DNA from: SHLQ01 sp964562985
GTDB lineage: Bacteria; Actinomycetota; Acidimicrobiia; Acidimicrobiales; SHLQ01
Assembly: GCA_964562985.1 (NCBI GenBank)
Contig: CAZLWE010000009.1
Coordinates: forward strand, 9,162-73,161
DNA length: 64,000 nucleotides
Direction of reading: 5' to 3'
Made by a program: the position numbers and the translations under genes. Under the pieces are notes generated by a model, which saw nothing but the letters and a program-made list of their open reading frames with translations, ran no database searches and was not told where the DNA came from. This document shows positions 50,206 to 58,170 of the stretch, in pieces (within the stretch, counting starts at the first letter, position 1; each line of letters starts with the position of its first letter).

Positions 50206-51134
50206 CTGTCGCGGCGCTTACGCATTTCCTTTGCGTGACGCTCCAGCGCTTGTTTCTGCTGTTTCGTCAGGCTTCCCATACCTTGCTCGCTGACCTGGTC
50301 GAGGAGGGCATCGATTTCGGCATCAGAAGCGCTCGACGTAGCTCCGGTGGGGACGGAACGAAGGTTGGCGTTGCCGGCTGCTTTTTTCTTGCGGCCGAAT
50401 CGTTTGCCTCGCTTCTTTGGTGCTTTGGGTGAAGGAGTTGATGGCGCTGGCCCTCCACCCATGAAGCTGGGAAGTTTGACCGCGGGGATCCACTCGACGT
50501 TCGAGAATCCAAGGGAACGGGTTACGACCAGACCGATGCCGGTGGACAGGATCAACAGAACAAGTCCAGCGATGCTTCGGGTTGCGAGTATCGAGAGCAG
50601 TTGAATGACGAAGAAAAAGGCGATCAGGACCCAGAACGGAATGTTGAAGAACGTGCGAGCTTCAGGCTGTGCCGCAGAATAACCAGCGGCCATTCCAAAG
50701 AAGATCGAATCAATGCCGCCGAGGGCGAAGCCTTGACCGACGGCGACTGCTGCGAGAACGGCGAGGATCGCGGGAATGAACATCAGCGCGAGGAAGAGTG
50801 ATGTGAAGACCTGTCTTCCCATGATGCGCTCAAGTTGTGAGCCGATGAGGTAGAAGAAGACCAGCCCCAAGATTTCCCAGAAGAAATCTCCGGTGGCAGG
50901 GACGATGTAGGTGAGGAAGCGCCAGATCTGGCCACCGAGAATGGCGTCGTCGGTGAGGACGATTGCCTGACCGACGGGGCCAAGGCCACCCTCCACGACA
51001 AAAAGCAGGATGCCCAGAGTCGACAGGGCCGTGACGGCCACGGTCGTCGTGACGGCTACATTTCCGACGGTCACCCACGGATCGGAGCCGTGACCTCGAG
51101 AGAATGGGCTTTGAAATGAATATCGATCAGCCAT
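50202..51134 (-). CDS. Rhomboid-like membrane protein without recognisable catalytic residues
   Basis: A 310-residue membrane protein with about six hydrophobic segments in residues 20-215. It has FWEILGLVFFYLIGSQLERIMG, which resembles the rhomboid/derlin region before the second helix. A long basic and Pro-rich linker follows (PKKRGKRFGRKKK), then a C-terminal helical end EIDALLDQVSEQGMGSLTKQQKQALERHAKEMRKRR, seen on other bacterial rhomboid-like proteins. The protease GxSG serine motif and its partner His are not evident; the equivalent area reads GGIDSIFFGMAAG. ATG at 51134 removes a 99-residue unlikely extension. Confidence 0.7.
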   Translation of the reverse strand: MADRYSFQSPFSRGHGSDPWVTVGNVAVTTTVAVTALSTLGILLFVVEGGLGPVGQAIVLTDDAILGGQIWRFLTYIVPATGDFFWEILGLVFFYLIGSQLERIMGRQVFTSLFLALMFIPAILAVLAAVAVGQGFALGGIDSIFFGMAAGYSAAQPEARTFFNIPFWVLIAFFFVIQLLSILATRSIAGLVLLILSTGIGLVVTRSLGFSNVEWIPAVKLPSFMGGGPAPSTPSPKAPKKRGKRFGRKKKAAGNANLRSVPTGATSSASDAEIDALLDQVSEQGMGSLTKQQKQALERHAKEMRKRRDS

Positions 51135-51175
51135 GTCACTACAACGATAACCGAGAGTGACCCAAGAATCAGGGG

Positions 51176-52255
51176 TTATGTGGGCGGTCGTCGTTGCTTG
51201 ATCGTGGGAGCGGCAACCGGCGTCGAGGTCGATGTGGTGCTCGACGCCCGCAATTGACCGCACGCCGCATCGATATCGGTGCCCCGATTTCGGCGAATTG
51301 TGGCGTTGGTATTGCGATCGAGGAGCCACTGTTGAAATTGCTTTACTCCATCCGCATCGGTGCCAACAGTGAGGTATCCAGGCGTTGGATTCAATGGGAT
51401 CAAATTGACGTGGGCTCGCAGTTCCTTGCACAGCTCGCTGAGCGCCTCCGCTTGTTCAAGTGTGTCGTTCACCCCGGCGATAAGCGCCCATTCAAAGCTC
51501 AGGCGACGACCGGACGCCGCGACATACTCTGCGCACGCGTCGGCGAGTTCAGCGATCGGGTAGCGGCTGTTGATCGGGACGAGTTCGGTGCGTAGCTCAT
51601 CGGTCGCAGCATGTAGCGATACCGCGAGGCTTACGGGCAAGTCTTCGGTGGCCATACGCCGTATGCCCGGTACGAGACCAACGGTGCTCATCGTGATGTG
51701 ACGCGCTGACAGCCCAATGTCCTGGTGGATTCGGCGGATGGCGCCCCAAACAGCGTCGTAATTGGCGAGTGGTTCGCCCATGCCCATGAAGACGACGTTC
51801 GAAAGTCGCCGAGGCTTTGCGGTCTCCCGAGCCCGAACGACTTGTTCGACGATTTCTCCCGTCGTGAGATGTCGCCGGAATCCCTCTTGGCCCGTCGCGC
51901 AGAAGCCACACGCCATCGCACAGCCCGCTTGGGAGCTCACACAAACCGTCGAGCGGTCGGTGTAATGCATCAAGACAGTCTCCACCGCATCACCGTCGGC
52001 GAGGCCCCACAACCATTTGTGCGTTTCGCCGCCCTCGGATACTCGCACGACGCGATCGAAGAGCGCTGGTGGCAGCAATTCGCTGAGCTCGGCACGGAGC
52101 CCCTTTGGCAGCGTGGAGATCCCCTCGATGGGGAGACCCTCGTCGTAGAGCCCCTTCCAGAGTTGCTCGACCCGGTACTGCGGTTGATCTTCGAGAAGAT
52201 CGGCGAGCGCGTCACGGCCAAGCTCGTAGCGAGTCTCGGCGCGGCTCACTCCCAT
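51176..52255 (-). CDS. rlmN: Dual-specificity 23S rRNA/tRNA methyltransferase RlmN
   Basis: A 359-residue radical SAM enzyme that makes m2A2503 in 23S rRNA and m2A37 in some tRNAs. It shows YRVEQLWKGLYDEG at the N terminus, the Fe-S motif CAMACGFCATG, VVFMGMGEPLANYDAV, STVGLVPGIRRMA, SLHAATDELRTELVPIN and the end IRRNRGTDIDAACGQL with the second reactive Cys. A Ser/Thr/Pro-rich tail of about 25 residues follows the usual end. It overlaps the upstream acetyltransferase gene by 10 bases. Confidence 0.94.
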   Translation of the reverse strand: MGVSRAETRYELGRDALADLLEDQPQYRVEQLWKGLYDEGLPIEGISTLPKGLRAELSELLPPALFDRVVRVSEGGETHKWLWGLADGDAVETVLMHYTDRSTVCVSSQAGCAMACGFCATGQEGFRRHLTTGEIVEQVVRARETAKPRRLSNVVFMGMGEPLANYDAVWGAIRRIHQDIGLSARHITMSTVGLVPGIRRMATEDLPVSLAVSLHAATDELRTELVPINSRYPIAELADACAEYVAASGRRLSFEWALIAGVNDTLEQAEALSELCKELRAHVNLIPLNPTPGYLTVGTDADGVKQFQQWLLDRNTNATIRRNRGTDIDAACGQLRASSTTSTSTPVAAPTIKQRRPPT

Positions 52256-52935
52256 GAGTGCCTCCAGAGCGTGTCTTCACGATGGGTGCTGAACCCGATT
52301 CGCTCATAGGTGCGAACCGCTGCCTCGTTGTCGGATTCGACGTAGAGCATGCCGGTTTCCAGGCCGGCAGCCGCGAGCCATTCGAGTCCGGCCAGAGTCA
52401 TGGCTTTACCGAGGCCCTGACCGTGGAACGGTGGATCTACGGCGATGACATAGATCTCCCCAAGTGCGGGGTCGGTGTCGGTGGAGGCGTGGACCTTTGT
52501 CCAGCAAAATCCGGCGAGTGCGCCATCGACGTGATGCAGACGAAAACCGTCTGCGTCGAACCAGTCGGTGGCCATCTCTGTCTCAACCCATTCAGGGGTT
52601 TGACCGCTCTGCTCAGGGTGCCAGTCGAACGCCCGGTTGTTCACCGCGAGAAACTCCTCGATGTCGGCTGGCGTGAACGAGCGGGTAGCGATCCCAGATC
52701 CCGCTGCGGGCAACGGCATGCGCATTTGCAGCAGGGTTCGTTGCGACGTCCTCCCCGTGGCTGTCATGAGTTCGGCCCGCTCATCGTTTGAGCCGTGAAG
52801 CCAAAACACTGCGTCGTCACCGGCGTTGGCGCCAAGCGCCAAGCCGTCGGACAACTCGGTCAGCGCCTCGTTGGGCGTCAACGTGAGGTGCACGACCGAT
52901 GGCGAATCCTCCCGATGTTCGATGACGAGATCCAT
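52246..52935 (-). CDS. Mycothiol synthase-like GNAT acetyltransferase (MshD-like, short N terminus)
   Basis: A 229-residue protein with a full C-terminal GNAT domain that closely follows MshD: FLAVNNRAFDWHPEQSGQTPEWVETEM, WFDADGFRLHHVDGALAGFCWTKVHA, GEIYVIAVDPPFHGQGLGKAMTLAGLEWLAAAGLETGMLYVESDNEAAVRTYERIGF. MshD acetylates the cysteinyl precursor in the last step of mycothiol synthesis. MshD normally has about 300 residues with two GNAT domains; here the first is reduced to about 75 residues. Mycothiol would fit an actinobacterium, though no other msh gene is in view. Confidence 0.78.
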   Translation of the reverse strand: MDLVIEHREDSPSVVHLTLTPNEALTELSDGLALGANAGDDAVFWLHGSNDERAELMTATGRTSQRTLLQMRMPLPAAGSGIATRSFTPADIEEFLAVNNRAFDWHPEQSGQTPEWVETEMATDWFDADGFRLHHVDGALAGFCWTKVHASTDTDPALGEIYVIAVDPPFHGQGLGKAMTLAGLEWLAAAGLETGMLYVESDNEAAVRTYERIGFSTHREDTLWRHSWE

Positions 52936-52941
52936 GAGGTC

Positions 52942-53130
52942 CTAGAAGGCTCGCATCGCGCTGCGAAGGCTTCGCCCGGCGCTCATCAGCGAACGCTCGA
53001 CCTCAAAGAGTCGGACCGCCGCAGCGTCTTCGTCGGTGCCGTGATATCGCTCCGCTACCTCGGTCACGCGCGAGACGAGCTCGTCGATTTGGGTAGCGAC
53101 GGTGGACAGTTCAGCCATGTCGGAGTTCAT
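52942..53130 (-). CDS. Small helical hypothetical protein
   Basis: A 62-residue protein, mostly helical, with heptad-like spacing (ATQIDELVSRVTEVAERYHG and RLFEVERSLMSAGRSLRSAMRAF). Function unknown. ATG at 53130 lies exactly 6 bases after a TAGCGT -10 element shared with hisC. It ends 6 bases before the MshD-like gene and is probably its operon partner. Confidence 0.6.
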   Translation of the reverse strand: MNSDMAELSTVATQIDELVSRVTEVAERYHGTDEDAAAVRLFEVERSLMSAGRSLRSAMRAF

Positions 53131-53152
53131 GGTTCGACGCTAGCGTGAAGAA
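53131..53152. promoter_or_regulatory. Palindromic -10 serving divergent leaderless genes (hisC / 62-residue gene)
   Basis: ACGCTAGCGT at 53137-53146 is a perfect 10-bp palindrome. On each strand it presents TAGCGT, followed by exactly six bases and an ATG (53153 rightward, 53130 leftward). Neither gene has a Shine-Dalgarno sequence. One site thus appears to be the -10 of both promoters. Confidence 0.55.
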
Positions 53153-54220
53153 ATGCGACCACAGGTCCGAGCCGATATTGCTCTTCGGGAGGGCTACCAC
53201 TCACCCCAGATCGACGTGGATGTGCGTCTGAACACCAACGAGGCTCCCGAAGCTCCTCCTGAGGGGTTCCACCGGGCTCTTCATGGCCTACTCGACGAGG
53301 TTGCTTGGCATCGCTATCCCGACCGCTCGGCCGCGGTCCTACGCGCACGACTGGCGGAGCGCTACGGCCGTGAACCAAGCGAGGTCTTTGTCGCGAACGG
53401 CTCGAATGAGGTCTTGCAAACACTGTTGCTCACCTACGGGGGAGCGGGCCGCAAGACCGCGCTGTTCGAACCCACCTTTGCCATGCACGGACACATTGCA
53501 AAGACGGTCGGGTCCGCAGTGGTCGAGGGCGACCGCGCCGAGGACTACAGCCTCGATCTCGACGAGGTACGCCGAGTCGTCGCCGAACATCAGCCAGAGG
53601 TGCTGTTCTTGTGCTCGCCGAACAACCCGAGTGGCATCGTTGATCCCCCCGGCACCGTCGAGAAGGTGCTGGACATCATGGACGGCACCGGTGGATTGCT
53701 GGTGGTCGATGAAGCGTATGGTCAATTCGCCGACTACTCCGCCGTTCCCCTGATCGACGAGGACACTCCGCTCGTCGTCACACGTACGTTCTCCAAAACC
53801 TGGGCGATGGCAGGTGCTCGACTCGGGTATTTGCTCGGCCCTGCATGGCTTGTTGCCGAGCTTGAGAAGACGGTTCTTCCATACCATCTGGATTCCTTCA
53901 AGCAGGCGGCCGGAATTGCCGCTTTGGGTTTTGCTGGTGAGATGGACGAACGAGTCGAGGGCATCAAGGCCGAGCGGGAACGTATGGTCGCCGCCCTAAG
54001 CGAGATGCCGGTGACGGTGTGGCCGAGCGGTGCGAACTTCTTTCTGTTCCGGGCAAACGACATGTCGGGGCAAGACCTGTGGCAGGCCTTGGTCGACCAA
54101 TCGGTGCTCGTGCGGAACTGTTCAAACTGGCCGCGCATTGCGGAGTGCCTCCGGGTTACCGTCGGCACCGCCGAGGACAACGATCGTTTCTTAGAAGCGG
54201 TCAAACAGATCCTGAGCTAA
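53153..54220 (+). CDS. hisC: Histidinol-phosphate aminotransferase
   Basis: A 355-residue class I/II PLP aminotransferase that converts imidazole-acetol phosphate to histidinol phosphate. It has RLNTNEAP, WHRYPDRSAAVLRARLAERYG, VFVANGSNEVLQTLLLTYGG, LCSPNNPSGI, VVDEAYGQF, the PLP lysine K215 in RTFSKTWAMAGARLGYL, and the C-terminal RVTVGTAEDNDRFLEAV. The start at ATG 53153 fits the leaderless promoter. hisB is two loci downstream, separated by a PQQ-like gene and a decayed gene. Confidence 0.92.
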   Translation: MRPQVRADIALREGYHSPQIDVDVRLNTNEAPEAPPEGFHRALHGLLDEVAWHRYPDRSAAVLRARLAERYGREPSEVFVANGSNEVLQTLLLTYGGAGRKTALFEPTFAMHGHIAKTVGSAVVEGDRAEDYSLDLDEVRRVVAEHQPEVLFLCSPNNPSGIVDPPGTVEKVLDIMDGTGGLLVVDEAYGQFADYSAVPLIDEDTPLVVTRTFSKTWAMAGARLGYLLGPAWLVAELEKTVLPYHLDSFKQAAGIAALGFAGEMDERVEGIKAERERMVAALSEMPVTVWPSGANFFLFRANDMSGQDLWQALVDQSVLVRNCSNWPRIAECLRVTVGTAEDNDRFLEAVKQILS

Positions 54221-54321
54221 GTCTCCGCAGTAACAATCGGTTCCAATTCACACCGGTCGCCCGAGCTGGAGGCTGCTCCGCGGACACACAACCGTTGGGT
54301 TGATGTGTCACACTCAAAGGT

Positions 54322-55686
54322 GTGAGGCGCTCGGCGGTGATTCTCGGTTTCGGGTTCGGTCTCCTAATCGCTGCGCTCGTGATTTGGGAGAATCGCTTCT
54401 TCTTCGCCCACCAATTCGATATCGGCGATGTGACTGCCAACGAATGGGTTCTCGATGGTGTAGATGAGGACGGCGATCGGCTGGTTGTGACGACGACCTT
54501 TGGCGGCGTGGCGTCTAGTTGTGTGCGTTTTGACGGCTGGGAGGTCGACGAACGCGATGATGCCGTTGAGGTGACGGCACTTCTTTGGGTGCGCAGATTC
54601 GTCGCTAGCTGCACCGACGAAGCTATCCAAGAGGAGCTAATGATCGAATTGGACGCTCCCCTTGGGAATCGGGCGTTGCTCGGCTGTGGGCAGGCCGATT
54701 GTCTCCCAACGGTCACTGGTGATCCAGGGGCTGACGCAGGTGAAATTGTCGTGGCGGGGGATTTCCTGGCCGTCCAACGGCTCGGATCTAACCAGGCCGT
54801 GTTGACCACCGACGGGTCCAGAGCGGACCGCGAACCGAACCCTGATCAACGTAGTTTCCGAGAAGGTCGTGCCCTCTTCGGGAGCGTCGCGGTGTTCAAC
54901 TCCGATCGGGGACTGGTAGCGCTGGACTTAGGTACCGATGAGGTGCTGTGGCGTACATCAGGGTCCCATGAGGCGGTAGAAGAAGATGTCGTTTATGTAT
55001 GCCGTGGCCCGAACGAGGATCGAGTTGTGAGCATCAATGCCCGTACTGGTGAGGAACGGTGGACAGCTCAAATACCGTGTTCGGGGATCGTTCCACAAGG
55101 CGACCTGGTCACCCTCGTTACGTTCGATCCTGAGGTCGATGGCGGTCACCTGCTCGCTCAGATTGACTCTGGAACAGGCGAAGTCTTGTCGATTGTGCCG
55201 CTGGATGACGGGACAGAGGACCAAGTGACCGGCCTAGACGGCGCTGTCGGGGTAGCTGGCTTGACCGTCACCGGTGGCGAGTATGCCAACCTGATCATCT
55301 TCGACTCGCTGGGACGTGAGGTGTTCCGTCAACAAGACGGAATTGCGCAGCCGTTGGCGTCAGTCGACGGTGTCGTCTTCTTCGGCGGACATGACAGTTT
55401 CGTTGCCTACGACCCGGAGCGCCGCAGAGAGCTTTGGCAACTAGATTCCGACGCTTTCACGAATGTCGCTATTGATGACGGAGGAATCTGGCAACTGACT
55501 ACGAGCCATGTCAGTCGCCTTGACCCCTTAGACGGAAACACGCTTTGGACGGTCGAGGTCGGAGTAACGAGCTCATTCGATGTTCGAGAGCACGACGGTG
55601 TTGCCTTCGTAGTGACAAGTTTGGAAGTGTTCGCGATCGATAACGAAAGCGGTCGAATCATCTGGTCTGAAGCGGTCGAGCGCTAG
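54322..55686 (+). CDS. Membrane-anchored PQQ-like beta-propeller protein
   Basis: A 454-residue protein with one N-terminal membrane anchor (about 4-22, VILGFGFGLLIAALVIW) and an extracytoplasmic part. From residue about 180 it has repeats of the PQQ type, such as VALDLGTDEVLWRTSG, VSINARTGEERWTAQ, VAYDPERRRELWQLD and RLDPLDGNTLWTVEVG, which build a beta-propeller. Four or more Cys in the first half suggest disulphides. There is no sign of an enzyme site. It interrupts the his genes and its codon choice looks less biased than its neighbours, so it may be a later insertion. GTG at 54322. Confidence 0.7.
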   Translation: MRRSAVILGFGFGLLIAALVIWENRFFFAHQFDIGDVTANEWVLDGVDEDGDRLVVTTTFGGVASSCVRFDGWEVDERDDAVEVTALLWVRRFVASCTDEAIQEELMIELDAPLGNRALLGCGQADCLPTVTGDPGADAGEIVVAGDFLAVQRLGSNQAVLTTDGSRADREPNPDQRSFREGRALFGSVAVFNSDRGLVALDLGTDEVLWRTSGSHEAVEEDVVYVCRGPNEDRVVSINARTGEERWTAQIPCSGIVPQGDLVTLVTFDPEVDGGHLLAQIDSGTGEVLSIVPLDDGTEDQVTGLDGAVGVAGLTVTGGEYANLIIFDSLGREVFRQQDGIAQPLASVDGVVFFGGHDSFVAYDPERRRELWQLDSDAFTNVAIDDGGIWQLTTSHVSRLDPLDGNTLWTVEVGVTSSFDVREHDGVAFVVTSLEVFAIDNESGRIIWSEAVER

Positions 55687-55689
55687 CTG

Positions 55690-56034
55690 ACAGCGAGAAC
55701 GAGGCAGAACTACTCGACATTGCCCACGACCGCACGGCCAACCGGCTCACCACCGCGAAGTAGCCGCAACACCAGCAGACCAAGCCAACGACGAACCTGC
55801 CCAGCACGTAGATGCGTCCGCGGACGCACCCGACAACCCCACGGATGGCAAGCCCCCAATGGGGGCGCAGATCCGGGAGCTGAAACAGTCGTGGCAACCC
55901 GAAGACGCCGACGACTACTTCATTCCGACCTTGGGTCAACAACGAGCTGACGCGTTCGTGTTGCTGTTCTTAGGAAAGAACAAAGGGCGTCCCAAGGTTT
56001 ACGCGGCCTCGCACGAGGCGCAGCCGTGGCCGTA
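55690..56034 (+). pseudogene. Decayed DUF222/HNH-endonuclease (13E12-type) remnant
   Basis: No intact gene fills this 358-base stretch, but two frames carry protein-like pieces in order. The first, up to the stop near 55762, reads SENEAELLDIAHDRTANRLTTA. The second, after a frame change, continues with acidic residues and reaches FIPTLGQQRADAFVLLFLG before a stop at 56032-56034. DUF222-HNH (13E12 repeat) proteins have matching segments: an E..LL..A stretch and later QRRADALVEL. I infer a frameshifted, internally deleted remnant of that mobile-type family. Its end abuts the hisB promoter. Confidence 0.45.
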
Positions 56035-56044
56035 GGCTGGGACG
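56033..56044 (+). promoter_or_regulatory. -10 element of hisB, leaderless start
   Basis: TAGGCT at 56033-56038, then GGGACG, then the hisB ATG at 56045. This gives hisB-hisHF a start of its own, after the inserted genes. Confidence 0.5.
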
Positions 56045-56632
56045 ATGCGTTCGGCCACAGCATCACGAGATACCAAAGAAACCCAGATCCGAATCGAGCT
56101 TGAGCTCGACGGTGAGGGCAACACCGATTGCAGCACCGGTCTGCCGTTCTTTGATCACATGCTCGATCAACTCGGACGTCACGGAGGCTTCGATCTGACC
56201 GTGGCCGCCACGGGCGATCTGGAGATCGACTCACACCACACGGTTGAAGACACGGGCATCTTGTTGGGCAGCGTCTTCAAGGACGCGCTTGGCGACAAGG
56301 TGGGCGTACGCCGTTTCGCGTCGAATCGCGTGCCGCTCGACGAGGCGCTGGTCGATACTGCGCTCGATCTGTCCGGTCGTCCATTTCTGCATTACGAAGT
56401 GGAGTTTCCCGGCGAGAAAATCCTCGGAACCCCGCCATTCGACCCACAGCTCTGTGAAGAGTTTTGGCGAGCGTTCATCACGTCTGCTGGCATGACCCTG
56501 CACATCACGTCCGTTCGTGGAAAGAACACCCACCACATCATCGAAGCGACCTTCAAGGGCGTAGCCCGCGCCCTACGCGACGCCGTAGCCGTAACCGGAG
56601 GCGGCCTCCCTAGCACCAAGGGTCTTCTCTAA
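56045..56632 (+). CDS. hisB: Imidazoleglycerol-phosphate dehydratase
   Basis: A 195-residue manganese enzyme that dehydrates imidazoleglycerol phosphate. It has FFDHMLDQLGRHGGFDL, DSHHTVEDTGILLG, RFASNRVPLDEALVDTALDLSGRPFL, and the second metal motif NTHHIIEATFKGVARALRDAV. It is the single-domain form, without the histidinol phosphatase fused in E. coli. It ends 2 bases before the hisHF start. Confidence 0.94.
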   Translation: MRSATASRDTKETQIRIELELDGEGNTDCSTGLPFFDHMLDQLGRHGGFDLTVAATGDLEIDSHHTVEDTGILLGSVFKDALGDKVGVRRFASNRVPLDEALVDTALDLSGRPFLHYEVEFPGEKILGTPPFDPQLCEEFWRAFITSAGMTLHITSVRGKNTHHIIEATFKGVARALRDAVAVTGGGLPSTKGLL

Positions 56633-56634
56633 GA

Positions 56635-58161
56635 ATGACTGACCATGAGAACGCGCCTGAGGGGAGCGCAGCTCGCGAAGCGATCAAGAGTGATTCCGCG
56701 GTTCTGGGGCGGCAGTCCCCAGTGATCGCCGTTCTTGATTATGGGATTGGGAACCTTCGCTCGGCACAAAAGACACTTGAACGGGCTGGCGCTGACCCGG
56801 TCCTGACCGCCGATCCATCGGTGGTTGAGGCGGCTGACGGTGTCGTTCTTCCGGGCGTTGGAAATTTTGGTCGCGTGATGGAAGCCATCCGGGAGGTCGG
56901 GGTCGACAAACTCGCCCACGATGCGGTCGCGAGTGGCCGCCCCTTCATGGGTATCTGTGTCGGCATGCAGGCGCTCTTCGAGTCGAGCGATGAGGTCGAT
57001 GGGGTCAAGGGCCTCGGCATCCTGCCAGGTCGAGTGGAGTTGCTACGCGGCGAAGTGAAGCGGCCGCAGATGCAGTGGAACACGATGTCGTTTCCCACCG
57101 AGTCGCCGCTCTTCGCCGGTCTACCAGAACAGCCGTGGGTGTACTTCGTGCACTCGTACGCCCCGCACGGCTCGGAGTACGCGATCGCAACGTGCGACTA
57201 CGGCGAACCCTTCACCGCTGCCGTGCAGCGAGACAACGTGTTCGCCACCCAGTTCCACCCGGAGAAGTCCGGGCCGGTGGGCCTGCGGATCATCGAGAAC
57301 TTCGTGCAGATCTGCGGGGGCAACGAACCAGATCATGATGCGCCTGTCGCCGACAGTCGTGCGGAGCGCGCAACCTCCGGCTCCCCAACCGCCGTGCGGG
57401 TGATCCCGTGTATGGATGTTGATGCTGGGCGAGTCGTGAAGGGCGTGAACTTCGTCGATCTCGTCGATGCTGGCGACCCGGTCGAGCTGGCTGCTCGTTA
57501 TGACGCGCAGGGCGCCGACGAAGTCGTGTTTCTCGACATCACCGCCTCCTCCGATGCTCGCGACACCATTGTTGATCTGGCCAGCCGTACCGCCGAAGAG
57601 CTGTACATTCCGTTCACGATTGGCGGTGGAATTCGCAGCGTCGAAGACGCACGTCGGCTCTTACGGGTCGGCGCTGACAAGGTCACCGTCAACAGCGCTG
57701 GCGTCGACCGTCCCGAGGTCTTTACGGAGATCTCCGATGAGTTTGGCTCACAGTGCGTTGTGGCGTCGATCGACGCCCGCAAGAGCGATACGGAGGGCCT
57801 CGCGAGTGGCTACGAGGTATTCGTTCGTGGCGGGCGCACACCGACTGGCTTGGACGCGGTCGAATGGGCTCAGGAGTGCGTGCGCCGAGGCGCGGGGGAA
57901 ATCATGTTGACCTCGATGGATCGCGACGGTACCCGTGACGGTTTCGATACGGAACTGACAGCGATGATCACCGATGCGGTGAATGTGCCGGTGATCGCAA
58001 GCGGCGGTGTCGGGACGCTCGAACACCTGGCAGACGGACATATCGAAGGCGGCGCTGATGCCGTTTTAGCGGCCTCGATCTTTCACTTCGGCGAGCACAC
58101 CGTCGGTGAAGCCAAGGAGCTCATGGCTTCCCGTGGCGTGACCGTTCGTCCGCCCCAGTAG
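56635..58161 (+). CDS. Fused imidazole glycerol phosphate synthase, HisH-HisF
   Basis: One 508-residue frame encodes both subunits of the ammonia-channelling synthase. Residues about 30-228 are HisH (glutaminase): VLDYGIGNLRSAQKTLERAG, nucleophile Cys108 in MGICVGMQALF, and His208/Glu210 in FHPEKSG. A 24-residue linker follows. Residues about 252-508 are HisF (cyclase): VIPCMDVDAGRVVKGVNF with Asp261, SIDARK with Asp380, and the phosphate sites IGGGIRS, TSMDRDGTRDG and IASGGVG. All catalytic residues are intact. hisA, normally between hisH and hisF, is absent. The protein would act in both histidine and purine supply. Confidence 0.93.
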   Translation: MTDHENAPEGSAAREAIKSDSAVLGRQSPVIAVLDYGIGNLRSAQKTLERAGADPVLTADPSVVEAADGVVLPGVGNFGRVMEAIREVGVDKLAHDAVASGRPFMGICVGMQALFESSDEVDGVKGLGILPGRVELLRGEVKRPQMQWNTMSFPTESPLFAGLPEQPWVYFVHSYAPHGSEYAIATCDYGEPFTAAVQRDNVFATQFHPEKSGPVGLRIIENFVQICGGNEPDHDAPVADSRAERATSGSPTAVRVIPCMDVDAGRVVKGVNFVDLVDAGDPVELAARYDAQGADEVVFLDITASSDARDTIVDLASRTAEELYIPFTIGGGIRSVEDARRLLRVGADKVTVNSAGVDRPEVFTEISDEFGSQCVVASIDARKSDTEGLASGYEVFVRGGRTPTGLDAVEWAQECVRRGAGEIMLTSMDRDGTRDGFDTELTAMITDAVNVPVIASGGVGTLEHLADGHIEGGADAVLAASIFHFGEHTVGEAKELMASRGVTVRPPQ

Positions 58162-58170
58162 CCTGGCCCG
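58159..58170 (+). promoter_or_regulatory. -10 element of the GroES-like gene, overlapping the hisHF stop codon
   Basis: TAGCCT at 58159-58164 begins with the TAG stop codon of the fusion gene, and is followed by six bases and the GTG at 58171. It probably drives the GroES-like/trp operon. Confidence 0.45.

Noticed and set aside
50202..51431. 99-residue N-terminal extension of the rhomboid-like protein
   Set aside because: It overlaps the rlmN gene on the same strand in another frame and has no protein-like character.
56635..58161. HisH-HisF fusion as a sequencing artefact
   Set aside because: The linker frame is continuous and both domains keep every catalytic residue and normal codon use; a single indel would shift HisF out of frame. 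A misread stop cannot be fully excluded, so a check is still listed.
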